DNA of 64,000 nt from Rhodamnia argentea (GCF_020921035.1 NC_063156.1:1488001-1552000), one strand, 5' to 3'. Shown: positions 11,838-24,565, counted from the first letter of the stretch. Made by a program: numbers and translations. The notes: generated by a model from the sequence alone, not told the origin.

Positions 11838-14800
11838 TCATTTCAAGAGAGAAATGAGACAAGTAATCCATATGTATAACAGCGAAGAAGATGAGAATGA
11901 TAGAAATGCTATCAAGCAGCTAGATCCATAAAGTGAAGAGGGTAAAATACTCGAGGATAGGAACATACTTATGCATGCACAACTGGAACTAGTACCATTG
12001 ATATGTACTGGCAGAAGTTTACTTTCTGGGGGGCCCAAACACAACAACTCCTGCATCCTCTCAGGCCAATCTGAGTTCAATCGACGAGCAAAGTCCTCTA
12101 CCTCCCTACATAGAAGGCGACTCAAATGAGAGGTCATGCCAGGAATCGAATGTCCCTCCTTAACAAAACACCTACTATGCACTTATCATTAGAAGATGAT
12201 CCCTTCTCAACACCTTCATAGGGGTCGTCACAGACCATCACACCCAACCCATAAAGTAAAAAGATCTTCACAATAAACTTGGTTTTTAGTGCACATTTGA
12301 AGTTGTAAGGGAGGGTAAGTCACTCAAGAAAGAAAACAAGCACAGATTTAATTAATAATCATATCCTCGCTCAAAGCTATATCATAAGACCAGCAGCTAC
12401 TCTCTGAAATTAACAAATAAAGCACAAATCCTTTCCTGCAACTCACCTATCAAGCTCTTCCCTCATTGCAGGATCTAAATCATCATCCATATCACCATCA
12501 TCAAACTCAAGCTTAGGGGAAAAGGTGCCAATAAAAGAATCTCGAAGTTTCGAAGCTTTATGAGGGGAAGCCACCTCAAGGTCCTTAGCCTCACCATGAG
12601 AGCAAGCAGTGGACACAGCTTCCACTTCCTGAATAGACGAAAAAAACCAAAATATTAAACCTTGTCTAAAAAAATAAAACAGAGTGGATTTGCATGTCGA
12701 ATAGAAACTCGTCACTAACGTCGTGATCACCATTCACCTTATTTGACAAAGCATCTTTTGATGGGTCTTTTCTCCTCCTATTTTTCTTTTTGCTTTTATT
12801 AGCTCTCACTCCCTTGCCATCTGCAGACGAACATGGTCACATCTTAATTTTGGTAGTTATGGAAAAGAAGGCCACAACATTATTTAATAATCATGCATGA
12901 CATTAGACACGGAAAAAGGATGGACAGCCAAGAAGAATGTGACGGCACTTACCAATGACAAATGTTCATCAACATGATATCAACATTTTAAAATGGACAA
13001 CAGCTACATATGCATTAACGGCCAAGATTGCAGCTACTTTCTGTCCACTCAATGAGTATATTAAAATGGGCCACAATCAGGTAAACAGTATCATAAAGAA
13101 TGCAATCTTAAGCAGATAACGGATAGAACATATACTGCTGACTCAAAGCATGTATGAAGAATGGCACCATACATTCTCACCTCAATCTACCTCCATATCC
13201 TAGACAGTGTTATCTGATATGCTTACAGAATACATGAACTCCAAATTAAACCCAGTTGCTCCGAAAACTTAACATCAATGTAATTAAACAAAAGGGTATA
13301 TCCACATAAACCTCTTGTATGGCCAGCCTCTATATATTAAAAAGATCACAAGAGGGATCTTCCCACTCTAACTACTAACAGTTCAGGCAAAGCTTAAGAA
13401 GTCAGACAGACTAAGCCAACAAAAACACAGGCTTTGCAGATCACTTTGACAGTCCAAGAAATAAAAGGATTCAATGAAGTCTATAATTTGCACACTAAAA
13501 CTGTAATTTCAAATCCAAATCTCCACAGCCAACTGTATTCACTTTCTAATATATACCTACTCGCAGAAACCTCGATTGCAAAAGTTCAGAATCAAAAAAT
13601 GGCTACGGAATAAAAAAAATCAGCATCATAATCAAAATCAGCAGTGCATCCTCCATAAAGGGTGGAGATATAAGTTTAGAACCAATCAATGGGGAATTAT
13701 ATTGTCTTTCTTACAATCTAATAGCTAAAAGCTAGTTATGGCAAATTGAGATAAATTGAGAGGCCAAGAATAATGAAGTCATACCATTCACTATCATTGT
13801 GTGACCAAGTATCCACTAACATACCTCCGCTATTTATGTATGACAAGAGATCGTCAGCTGAGCGTTCATCGACACGCTCCTCCTCGGCCTCCACAGTCTG
13901 GAAAATGTGCAATTCCACTATTAGCAAGACATGCAAAGTTAGGTTGGAGCCTTGAGAATAGTATTGAAATTAAACACGTACCTTCAATTTCTCTCGCTCT
14001 TTCAACTCTTTCCTTTTTCTTGCATATAATCTATTCAACAATCGGATACGTGGATCATCCGTAATGTTTCTTAAAGGTTCCAACTTTTCCTCCTAAAGGA
14101 ACCAAAATATTATATCACATGTGACCCAAAAACCCAAATAAAACATGAGTCAACATCTATATATCAAGACTGATTAACACCTCCGTGAGATCATCAGGCA
14201 AATGAAATGTCTCCCGAATCTCCTCAGGAGTTTTTCCTTCAATAATTCGAGCAAGTGCACGACTGGTTAGATCCACCAAAGGCTTTAATTGCAGACTGTC
14301 GGCAGCAGATGTCAATTCACAGAGCTTTTTGGTATCCATTCGGATAAATTTCTCATCAAATGTTTTGCGTTCCTGGCAGTAAAAGTCAAATCAGAACAGA
14401 ACTGGATAGTTTTCTTTCTTCACTAAAATAATCTTCAAGTAGACTCACTCTAGGAGGTATGACCATAAATCATGCCAACCTTAAAATACGACAGATGAAA
14501 TGAATTTCGACAACCAAGAGGAATGAATTCTATTGACATCAAACCGGACCTTATTCGAGCGCCCCGGTATTTGATGAAATCGACAATAGTCAAGAATTAA
14601 GCCCAAGATAGGAGGATTGACCCGTTGTGGAAGTACTATAGCATAGTTTTTCGAAGACCCCATGCCAGTTTGAACTACTTCTCGGCATATCATGGGGCAG
14701 AACATGGCAACCTCCTCTTCCACTTGTTGGATTGAACCATCAGCAGTTTGGAGCCAGATGTATGACTTCATCTTGATATAAAAGAAATAAATATTAGTAA

Positions 14801-15179
14801 AAAATTTTGGTACAGTACTTAAATTCTTTAACTAGATGAATGAGTTTCCACAAAAGCCAAGATGCAACAACAAAAATAGCGCCTATAAGGATGTAAAATA
14901 AAACTCTATGAAATACGCCTCTAAAAGTTCCTTTAAATTTGGACTCAGATATGGTTCATTTGCTTCGCAATAATCCAACATAAAATCTGAAAGTTGTTGG
15001 TATCAACTATAAATAAGTTGCCAAATTTGACATTTCGAGACACTCCCAATGATAACCACTCCTTGTGTATTGCATAGGGTTGTTAATCCAAATATAAAAA
15101 ACAAACAAAAGTAACCTCTCCCGTAAACATTTAAGATACGTACCTCGGGCTTGACAACTGCCATGGCACCTTCTGACAT
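11838..15179 (-). CDS. ASK21: SKP1-like protein, ASK20/ASK21 type
   Basis: Minus-strand coding exons in order: 15144-15179, 14550-14771, 14181-14372, 13982-14092, 13825-13897, 12720-12820, 12447-12628 and 12105 to 11838 (or to 11969 if a further intron is used). The start is MSEGAMAVVKPE, followed by MKSYIWLQTADGSIQQVEEEVAMFCP, the SKP1 POZ fold. Next come LPQRVNPPILGLILDYCRFHQ, then MDTKKLCELTSAADSLQ and GKTPEEIRETFHLPDDLTEEE, the helices that bind F-box proteins. Canonical SKP1 ends near 160 aa. This protein continues with a lysine-rich segment (ANKSKKKNRRRK), an acidic one (FDDGDMDDDLDP) and a conserved tail (EVEDFARRLNSDWPERMQELL), which defines the ASK20/21 subgroup. It probably acts as an SCF ubiquitin-ligase adaptor or a divergent form of one. 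The exon ending at 12720 could instead end at 12738; both keep phase. Confidence 0.82.
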
Positions 15180-16375
15180 TTGAAGACTAAACAACTATGA
15201 CTTCTTCAGAAAGATCAACTAAGTCACGAGTTTTACAGAAGAAATGAAGGCTTCGTGATGGTCAAAAAGATGGATGCCTGAGCTGAATAAGAGAGAGATT
15301 TCAATGCTTCCCAGTACAACAAAATACCCATTTTACATGACATGTCTCTCTGCATCTCAACTGCTGCTCCCTTAAATACTGTCGCGGGGAAAAGCCAAAA
15401 AGAAGGGAGAAGAAACCATAAGTTGTTATTCCAACAATCCAAGGGACAAAATTAAGAACATGAAAATATAACCAAGACCTTTTGAAAAATATCTACATAA
15501 AAGCAAAACGAGAAGATGCATGTCAAATCAGAGTTATGCAAGCTTAGAACAGATAAGCATTCAAATCAAAGTGAAGAGTCCACCGAGGCCAACATATACA
15601 TATCCAGGAACTCAACTTTCACACCACTCGGTCCATTTTGCCGCAAAATTACTATACTTCATTTAATTTCAATCCGCACTAATCTCACTGGTCTTCTTTT
15701 TTTTCCACTTATGTGCGGCAAATGCTGAGTAACTAGTATCCATCTCTGTGATTGAATAACAAGCACCTTCGTATACGATATAGAAATTAGCGGACCAAAA
15801 TAATCCTCCTAATTCCTTCAAAAAGTCGACTCAAAAGAAAAACTATCAGCTCACTCAATTCGCCCACGCCAAACAGAAGCTAATTCCTTCAAAAAGCCGA
15901 CTCAAAAGAAAAACTATCAGCTCACTCAATTCGCCAGCGCCAAACATAAGCTAGTGGCATATAAAGCAAACCGTCAACAGAGCAACCTTATAAGAAGACA
16001 AGCAAAAAAATCAGCTCAATCCTGGAATCGAAAGACGTCACATTTTACTCAGCACCGCACGACCAATGACCAAATCACAACGCCTCAATCAAAACGACGC
16101 CAATTCAGATCTCAATTGACCGTCGAAGGGCGGAATCTACGAAACAAAGCGACGAACTGAACACGCTCGCGAGACAGGCAAGTACGACGCACAATGCACC
16201 CGCCCGATTGAAAAAAACCGACGCAGAGAGGAAGAGGGGATAGAGGCGAGGTCGAACCTGTCGAGAAATGGCGAGAAACGAGGGAGACGTCGCCAATTTT
16301 CGCAGGCGGTGCTAGGGTTTGCAGGGGTGATTGAGGGAAGAAGCACCTCTCTCTCTCTCTCTCTATCTGCCAATT
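15180..16375 (-). other. 5' leader and promoter-proximal region of the SKP1-like gene
   Basis: On the minus strand, a stretch at about 16260-16370 resembles a leader exon ending in CGACAG|GTTCGA (complement of about 16254-16265). A CT/GA-repeat lies at 16345-16365, a composition common near plant transcription starts. The acceptor just before the ATG at 15179 was not fixed. No conserved protein is encoded here. Confidence 0.4.
15809..15950. repeat. Two tandem copies of a 71 bp unit
   Basis: Two head-to-tail 71 bp copies begin CTAATTCCTTCAAAAAG at 15809 and 15880. They differ at only a few positions (for example GTCGAC versus GCCGAC). They fall in the presumed leader intron of the SKP1-like gene. 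Confidence 0.9.
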
Positions 16376-16840
16376 TTCTCTCTCTAGATTTCTGTTGGGA
16401 GCGGGCCGTCGATGGGCGCTGTTACGGATTTGTGTGCGGGGTGGGGGTGGTGGTGCTCGCTCCCTCGCACGTGACTCTAATCAGAGCTCGGGGCAACCGT
16501 TGCACGTGTTGGTAGTTAGGGTTTTTTTCTTTTTCTTTTTCTTTTTATTTTCTCTCTGGCTAATTTCGTTCGTGATCGCAACTGAACCGAAGGTGCCGAT
16601 TTGATTTCAATCGGGTTCGAACCTCTCGCATTAATTCACGGGCCGGTACTCCCCCATGAGTCGATGGGGCTCGAGCGCCACTTCTCGCGACGGTATTTTC
16701 TCTCGGATATTATTGAACGCGGTAAGATCGGGGTACTGCAATTGAAAAGTCGATCGATTAAATTGAGACACTCGAAAGCACGAAGCTATGAAAGAAATGT
16801 ACAACTCTTGAAAGCAATGTCATAAAAGAAATTACTTAAT

Positions 16841-17125
16841 CATCATATCAATTAAAATTTATGCCATTAAAAGGGCCGGTTGAGTTTAGTTTTAGTTCTC
16901 TCAATGCCTTTATCCGTGCAAAATCGCAGTTTGGTTCTTTTAAGTTTATTGTTAGCAATATCAAGATATACATTTAGTTGATTCAATATATCTTTTAAAA
17001 TATACACTATCACCTTTGCTAGTGCATATCCTTAATTGAATATATTTGATATTATATTTATCTTATTAACTTAGTTAGTCTTCTAACAAAGTTTATAAAT
17101 GAGTTCCATGTACTCTTTTCTAGAT
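16841..17125. repeat. 285 bp direct repeat, left copy
   Basis: The sequence starting CATCATATCAATTAAAATTT recurs in the same orientation at 23573-23857 with identical length and roughly 85-90 percent identity by eye. The two copies bracket the kinesin-fragment array. I see no primer-binding site or polypurine tract beside them, so calling them LTRs is not supported. Confidence 0.85.
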
Positions 17126-17350
17126 GGTAAGTATTTTCCCCTTTCTCTACTCTCGAATTAAGTTAGTTCGTGAGTACCAAATATAAAGGATGGTTAAGCT
17201 GAATTACAAGTATGTAAACATTTCGCCAAAGTATATTATCCACAACAAGACCTTGGGATAAAATGATTCTTCCACATTACTACATTCTATTAGAATTTGC
17301 ATAAGTGACTTTGCTAGTATACCACATGAATATGGAGGCTGCGAAAGACG

Positions 17351-17974
17351 GGAAAATTATCAAAAAAATCCTAAACCTATTACAATTGTGTCAATTCAGC
17401 CATAAATCATTTTTTTTTGTCAATTCCTTCAAGCCAATTTTGGCCGGCCGACGCTAACGTGGACACTATCACTTACATGGACAATTTTTGATAATATGTT
17501 GCTATTATTTCGAATTTTATATTTTTCTTTCTTTCTTTTTCTCCTTTTCTTCTTCATCTAGCAGGCTTTCGGGAGAACCGACCATTAGCAAGGTTGAGGT
17601 CAAGCCTCGCCCATAGCTCATGACCTTGTCAAGGGCGGGTGAGGGCGAACCCCGCCGTTGCTGGGTGAGGGCGTGCCTCACCATGGTTGGGCAAGGCTCA
17701 ACCTTGTTAATGGCCAATGGGGGCGAGCTTCACCATAGGCCGGCTGAAGGAATAAGGAAGAAAAAAAAGGCAAAAAGAATACTAAACAAGTCAAAAATTG
17801 TCAAAAATTAGCCATGTCGGTGTCAGCCCACGCCACTTTAGAGATTTCCAGTCAAAATTGACCGGAATGACTAAATTAGTACAAATATAAAAGGTTTATG
17901 AGTGAATTGGCCAAAAAAAAAAAAATCTGAATTGACACAATTGCAATAGGTTTAGGACTTTTTTGGTAATTTTC
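17351..17974. mobile_element. Foldback/MITE-like element with GC-rich core (family M1)
   Basis: The left terminus reads GAAAATTATC, AAAAAAATCC, TAAACCTATT, ACAATTGTGT. The right terminus, inverted, reads GAAAATTACC, AAAAAAGTCC, TAAACCTATT, GCAATTGTGT. These are terminal inverted repeats of about 45 bases. Inside, A/T-rich arms flank a GC-rich core (about 17560-17740) with GGCGAGGG-type repeats. No transposase is encoded. Confidence 0.75.
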
Positions 17975-18259
17975 TCGAATTCTCGGCATTGCGAATTTTA
18001 TCTTTGAGAAGTTCCTTTACCTCTACAAAATGCATGACTTATTGCTTTATTCGCAATATCTTGTTCTTTGTCTATGTTATCCGGCGGCGGCTTGTTGAAC
18101 TCCACCGCCCCCTTCTTCCTCGGCGATCTCTCTCTTCTGATTTGAATTTAATTGTCTTCTTTTTAATATTTTTGCAGATTTTGTTTTGGACAAAATGTCA
18201 TATTCCAGCCGCTGGAAAAATCAAGTGCTCCAAAGGCTGATGAAAATTTGATTGTCGAC

Positions 18260-21200
18260 GAGGTAATGGCACATCGGATGATTGACATTAATGGCTCGAG
18301 CGTAAAATAATTGCATAGGTCCAACACCTACTAGAAATGACAATCCGGTAAATAATTATCTATTAAGTACGCAATCATTGAATAAGAGCAAAAAAGACAT
18401 AATAAATATAAGGACTTATGTCAAAGAGTTGCGAGTCTAGTCCAAATTCGACACAGGTGATACAATCAATAAAAATAGGTGTCTTCACATTACCCCAAGT
18501 GAGTCGCTCATTAGCATTGTCAACTTAGGATTTCTATATGGAATATGAGAAGCAAAAGTAGATAAAAAATCATATGATAATCATCCAAAGCTTAGGATAA
18601 ATTTTGCTCACATTTTTCATGAAAGGTATCACAATGGACACCGATCCTCTTATGTGACACGGCTGATACTGAAATGGATATTTTATAATAATATTTTAAT
18701 ATTTTTTGCTCACATGTTTTATTTTTACTTTTTCATTTTGAAGTAATAGGACCACGGTCTTCCGTTGATGCAATAATTGAGGTAACGGCACCTCAGATGA
18801 AAAGTGTAATACAAACATTTAGCGGTCTATCCTTAAAGAAACGGATTCGATAGGAACTCAAAAACATGGAATTAACAGAAAATAATAAACGAATTAAAAA
18901 AGTAATTTTGTTTCAAATTGGAATATGCAAAAATATCCGGCAACTTCCCATAAGGAGGTGGCCGCAAGATCTACAGGAATCGTTTGCATCATCTTTTGTA
19001 AAATGCTCCTAATGCAAAAGCCAATAGTCCTTAACAATAAATAAGAAGTGAAGGCGAAAGTCATTGCATCAACAACATAACTAATGTTACAATTACAATC
19101 TACAAAAACAACTCAAAAACATTTCGCCAGTCTTCGCAGTCTCCTCTCTTCCCTGCTTGCTCCTTTCATTGCAATCATGATCGACAGTAATGGTTCAAGA
19201 ATCTACGTAGAATAGTTGCATAGTCCTAGCTCTTACTAGAAATGACAATTCAAGAAATAATTACCTCATAAGTACGTAATCGTAGAATAATAGCAAAAAA
19301 GACATAATAAATATAAGGACTTAGGTCAAAGAATTTCAAGTCTCGTCCAAATTTGACACGACATGCGATACATTGACAAACATATATGCCTTCGCAGTAC
19401 TCGAGTGAGTCACTTATTAGCATTGTCAACTTATGACTTTTATATGGGAAATGCGGAGAAAAGATAGATAAAAAAATTATCCGACAATCTTCCAGAGCTT
19501 TAAATAAATTTTGCACACATTTTCCGTGAAAGGTATCATAATGTATGCTGACCTTCTTACGTGACACCGCCGGTGCTGACGTAGATATTTTGTAACAATA
19601 TTTTACCATTTTTTTGCTGACATTTTTTATTTTTCTTGTTTCAATTTATTTTTTCATTTTGAAGCAATAGGATCATGGTCTTCCGTTGATGCAATAATCG
19701 AGCTAATGGGACATCGGATGAAAAATGAAATACAAAGATTCAATGGTCTATCTTTGAAAAAACGGATTTGATAGGAACTCGAATATATGCAATTCACCGG
19801 AAAAAATAAATAATTAAAGAAGCCCCTAGAACCTATTTTGTTTCAAATTGGAATATGCAAAAATCTCCTACAACTTTCCACAATGAGGTTGCCACAAGAT
19901 CTACAACTTTCCACAAGGAGATGGCTGCAAGATCTGCAGAATTCATCGTGTTGTGTCATCTTTTGTAAAATGCTCCTAATGCAAAAGCCAATGGTCGCTA
20001 AGAATAAGTAAGAAGTGAAGACGAAAGTCATTACATGAAGAACAGAAGTAATGGGAAGAAAACTCAAAGATATTATTCTAGCCGCCTGTTTTTAAGTCAT
20101 ATAGTCTCCTCTCTTCCCAGCTTTCTCTTTCCAATTGGCAACCACTTTTTTCAAATGCTCTACCTCTTTTGATTTTGATGAGATATTCTTGCTTGGATCA
20201 TTCCTAGCTGAACGAACTCTTCATGCATATTGTCACATATTGTTTTTTGGGTTAAGATATTGTTAGATAGTTCAAAAAGGGAAAACAACAAATCAATAGC
20301 CACTAAGAGAACTTGAAAACATGTCTACAAAGTAACAATCCATTGCGATCATGATCAACAGTAATGGCTCAAGCATCTGGTAGAATAGTTGCATAGACCA
20401 GCTGTTACTAAAACTTGGCTATCCAGTGAATAATTATCTCATAAGTGCGCAATTGTTGCATAAGAGCGAAAAAGTCATACTAAATATAAGGACTTAGTCA
20501 AAGAATTGAAAGTCTTGTCCATATTTCACACAACAGGTGATACATTGACAAACATATGTGTCTTCGCATTAGCCCCAAGTGATTCGCTCATTAGCATTGT
20601 CTAACTTATGATTTCTATATGGGATAGGCGGAGGAAAAGTACATAAAAAATCATCTAATGGTCTTCCAGAGCTTTAGATAAATTTTGCTCACATTTTTCG
20701 TGAAAGGTATCACAATGGACGCTGACCCTCTTATGTGGCACGGCCAGTCTTGACGTGGATATTTTATAATAATATTTTAATATTTTTTTGCTGACATTGT
20801 TCTTTTTTCTTTTTCTTTTTTCATTTTGAAGCAATAGGATCACGGTCTTCCATTGATGCAATAATCGAGATAATGGGACATCGGATGAAAAATGAAATAC
20901 AAATATTTAGCTGTCAACCTTTGAAAAAATGGATTTGATAAGAACTCGAAAATATGCAATTCACCGGAAAAAAAATAAATAAATAAAAGAAGTCCCTAGA
21001 ACTTGTTTCGTTTCAAATTAGAATATGCAAAAATCTCTTACAACATTCCACAACGAGGTGGCCACAAAATCTAGAACTTTCCACAAGGAGGTAGCCGCAA
21101 GATCTGCAGGATTCGTCGCGTTGCGTCATCAATTGTAAAATGCTCCCATGCAAAGCTAATAGTCATTAAGAATAAGTAAGAAGTGAATGCAAAAGTCATT

Positions 21201-23572
21201 GCATGAAGAACCAAAGTAACGTTACAACTACAAAGACAACTCAAAAACATTCTTCTAGCCGCCTGTCTCGAATCTCCACAAGATCTTCACAGTCTCCTCT
21301 CTCCCCAACTCTTCAAGATCATCACAGTCTCCTCTTTTCCCAGGTTGCTCCTTCTAGTAGGCAACCAGTTTTTTCAAACGCTCTACGTCTTTTGATTTTG
21401 ATGAGACATTCTTGCTGGGATCATTAGTGACTGATGGAACTCTTGACGCATACCTGAACATGCATATTGTTAGATAGCTTTTTTTTTTGTTTTGGTTAGG
21501 ATATTGTTGGATAGTTCAAAAAGCGAAAAACAACAAACCAATGGCCACTCAAGAAGTTGAAGTCATCAATTCTACAAACTAACAATCCATTGCAATCATG
21601 ATCGACAGTAATGGTGCAAGCTGCTACGTGGAATAGCTGCATAGACCCTCTTCCTAGAAATGACAACTCGGTAAATAATTATCTTATAATTATGCAATCG
21701 TTGAATAAGAGCGAAACAAGACGTCAAAGAATTGAAAGTCACATCCAAATTTGACACAGGAGGTGATACATTGACAAACATAGGCGTATTCACATTACCC
21801 GAGTTGCTCATTAGCATTGTCAACTTATGATTTCTATATGGGTTATGTGGAGCAAAAGTAGATAAAAAAAATCATTTGATGGTCTTCCGGAGCTTTAGAT
21901 AAATTTTACACACATTTTTTAGTGAAAGGTATCACAATGTACGCCGACCTTCTTACGTGACACAGACGTCGCTAATGAAGATATTTTGTAATGCTATTTT
22001 AATATTTTTTGCTGACATTTTTATTTTTCTTATTTCCTTTTCATTTTGAAGCAACAGGATCACGCTGTTCCGTTGATGCAATAATCAAGGTAATGGGACA
22101 TCGGATGAAAAATGAAACAAAGATTTAGCGCTATATCTTTGAGAAAACGGATTCGATAGGAACTCAAAAATATGCAATGCACTGGAAAAAAAAATAAATA
22201 AATAAAAGAAGTCCCTAGAACCTGTTTCGCTTCAAATTAGAATATGCAAAAATCTCCTCCAACTTTCCAGAAGGAGGTGGCCTCAAGATCTGCAGAATCG
22301 TCGTGTTGTTTCATCTTTTGTAAAATGATTCTTAAGTAAGAAGTCAAGGCAAAAGTCATTGCATCAACAACATAAGTACCATTACAATCTCCGAAGATAA
22401 CTCAAAAACATTGGTCTTGAATCTATTCAAGATCTTCACAAGTCTTCACCCTTTTCAGCTTGCTTCTTCAATAGGCAACTAGTTTTTTTAAACGCTCTAC
22501 GTATTTTGATTTTGATGAGAAATTCTTTGATGCATACCTGAACATGCATATTGTGAGATTGCTTTTTTTTGGGGTTGCGATATTCTTAGATAGTTCAAAA
22601 ACAAACCAATACCCATTCGAGAAGTTGAAGCCATCAATTCTACAAACTAACAATCCAAGCAATCATCGACAGTAATGGCTCAAGCATTTACATAGACCCA
22701 GCTCTTACTAGAAATGACAATTCGTTAAATAATTATCTCATAAGTACGCAATCGTTGAATAAGAGCGAAAAGGAAATAAAAAAATGTCAGGACTTACATC
22801 AAAGAATTGCAAGTCTCGTCCAAATTTGACACAATGGGTGATACATTGACAAACGTAGGTGGCTTCGCATTATCCCCGAGTGAGTCGCTCCTTAGCATTG
22901 TCAACTTACAATTTCTATATGAGATATGCGGAGCAAAAGTAGATAAAAAATCATATGATGATCTTCCAGAGCTTTAGATAAATTTTGCACACATTTTTCT
23001 TGAAAGGCATCACAATGTATGTTGACCTTCTTACATAGCACGAATGGCACCGACGTGGATATGTTGTAATAATACGTTAATATTTTTTTGTTGACATATT
23101 TTATTTTATTTTTTTCTTTTTCATTTTGAAGCAGTAGGATGATGGTCTTCCGTTGATGCAATAATCAGGGTAGTGGGACATCAAAAGAAAAAGGAAATAC
23201 AAACATTTAGCGGTCTATCTTTGAAAAAATGGATTCGATAGGAACTCGAAAATATGAAATTCATCGAAAAAATAAATAAATCCAAGAAGTCTCTAGAACC
23301 TGTTTTGTTCCAAATTGGAATATGTAAAAATCTCCTAATACTTTTCATAAGGGGGTCGAAGATCCACAAGATTGATCGCGTTTCGTCATCGTTTGTAAAA
23401 TGCTCTTATTGCCAAAACCAATAGTCGCTACGAAGACAACTAAAAAAAGTTCTTCTAGCTGCCTGTTTTTGAGTCTTTTCAAGATCTTCACAGTCTCCTT
23501 TCTTCCCAGCTTGCGCCTTCCAGTAGGCAACCAGTTTTTTCATATGATCTACCTTTGATTTTGATGAGACAA
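18260..23572 (-). pseudogene. Tandem array of decayed kinesin motor-domain fragments (five units)
   Basis: Five direct units of about 0.9-1.25 kb start near 18260, 19168, 20341, 21588 and 22654. Each carries, on the minus strand, remnants of two adjacent exons of one kinesin gene. Exon A holds the motor end: PYRNHKLTMLMSDSLG then MFVNVSP..SNLDET.NSL (about 18440-18565, 19330-19470, 20520-20625, 21715-21845, 22805-22920). Exon B reads YASRV..NDPSKN, then SSKSKDVERLKKLVAY and KEQ.GKRGD (about 19118-19166, 20098-20235, 21290-21460, 22435-22560, 23465-23572). Frames are broken by indels and stops; for example the family tryptophan codon in AYWKEQ is TAG in the 21.3 kb copy. Splice signals partly survive: AT|GTAAGT after exon A and CAG|G before exon B, in matching phase. 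Exon B sequence resembles plant kinesin-14 proteins, not the kinesin-10 at 4.7 kb. Confidence 0.8.
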
Positions 23573-23857
23573 CATCATATCAATTAAAATTTATGTCATT
23601 AAAAGGGCCGTTTGAGTTCAGTTTTAGTTCTCTTGATGTCTTTATCTGTGCGAAATCACAATTTGATTCTTTTAAGTCTATTGTTAGTAATATTAGAATA
23701 TATATTTAGTTGATTCAATATATCTTTCAAGACATACACTGTCACCTTTGATAGTGCATATCCTTAATTGACTATATTTGATGTTATATTTATCTTATTA
23801 CCTTGGTTAGTCTTCTAACAAAGCTTATAAATAGGTTCCATGTACTATTTTTTAGAT
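23573..23857. repeat. 285 bp direct repeat, right copy
   Basis: This is the partner of 16841-17125. It begins inside the last kinesin exon-B fragment, cutting it off right after the codons for SSKSK, so its left edge is a junction. Confidence 0.85.
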
Positions 23858-23981
23858 ACATCGAATTATACAATAATTCCTCTCTTTCGATATAATACTC
23901 TCAACTTTTATTTCCATGTAATCAAGTCATATATATCTCTAGAATTATAGCATCAAGCCCTCCAATAAATCACAATTTCAG

Positions 23982-24077
23982 GTTCCTTCAAGTTGGCTAT
24001 GTCGCATTACTTGGTGCAAGTTCACTGACCTTTGTCATGGTCGTCCCCTGCCTAGAGAGATCCATACAAATAGGAAT
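23982..24077 (+). pseudogene. Orphan exon-like ORF encoding a membrane segment
   Basis: This 96-base open segment is framed by a good acceptor (ATTTCAG) and a consensus donor (GTAAGT). It encodes a hydrophobic stretch including VGYVALLGASSLTFVMVVPC followed by LERSIQIG. No neighbouring exon was found. It may be a captured exon of a membrane-protein gene that I cannot name. Confidence 0.3.
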
Positions 24078-24302
24078 GTAAGTCGTTTCCTAATTTGTTG
24101 ATCAAATTTGCACATCTCTAGAAGTATCATAGATATCAAATACAAATGGCTGATCATAAGCATCAAGTGAAAGCTTTGCCCCTTTTCCCTCCACGCAAGT
24201 GCTCCCTTAGCCGAATTCGCTACAACACAATCACATCATCCAAAGTTCTATGGCGACGAAATTTGCAGTCGGAGAAATGTGTGATCATGGGCATGTTATT
24301 AG

Positions 24303-24565
24303 TTAAACAAGTGTTGAACCTACAACAATCACTATGATCCAGAAAGGGGCTCCAAACTTTAGGCGCCTCCAAAAGCTTAAGTTGTGAGCAAGATGAGGTG
24401 AGCGGCGAGCCTGCTAGCAAACAATCAAGTCAGCGGCCGAGCCTAGGAGCAAAATGTTTCCAGCCACGGTTCCAACCCAAGCCAGAATCATCCATTCCTT
24501 CTTGATATCGCCTCGCGACATGGAGAAGCTATTGGAATCTGCTAATCTTGTTCCTAGTAATAACC
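24303..24565 (-). pseudogene. Lsi2 exon-3 copy with one nonsense codon
   Basis: Exactly 263 bases, the same length as exon 3 of both intact Lsi2 genes, with a TAG acceptor and a final TAA. The frame reads GLLLGTRLADSNSF, then DIKKEWMILAWVGTVAGN and LLLGSAADLIVC. TAG (24414-24416) then replaces the GAG of the conserved CEQARRSPH. The frame beyond is otherwise intact. No exon 1 or 2 accompanies it. Confidence 0.8.

Noticed and set aside
16841-23857. Direct repeats as LTRs of a retrotransposon
   Set aside because: No TG...CA termini, primer-binding site, polypurine tract or gag-pol frames between them; the interior is kinesin fragments and a foldback element.
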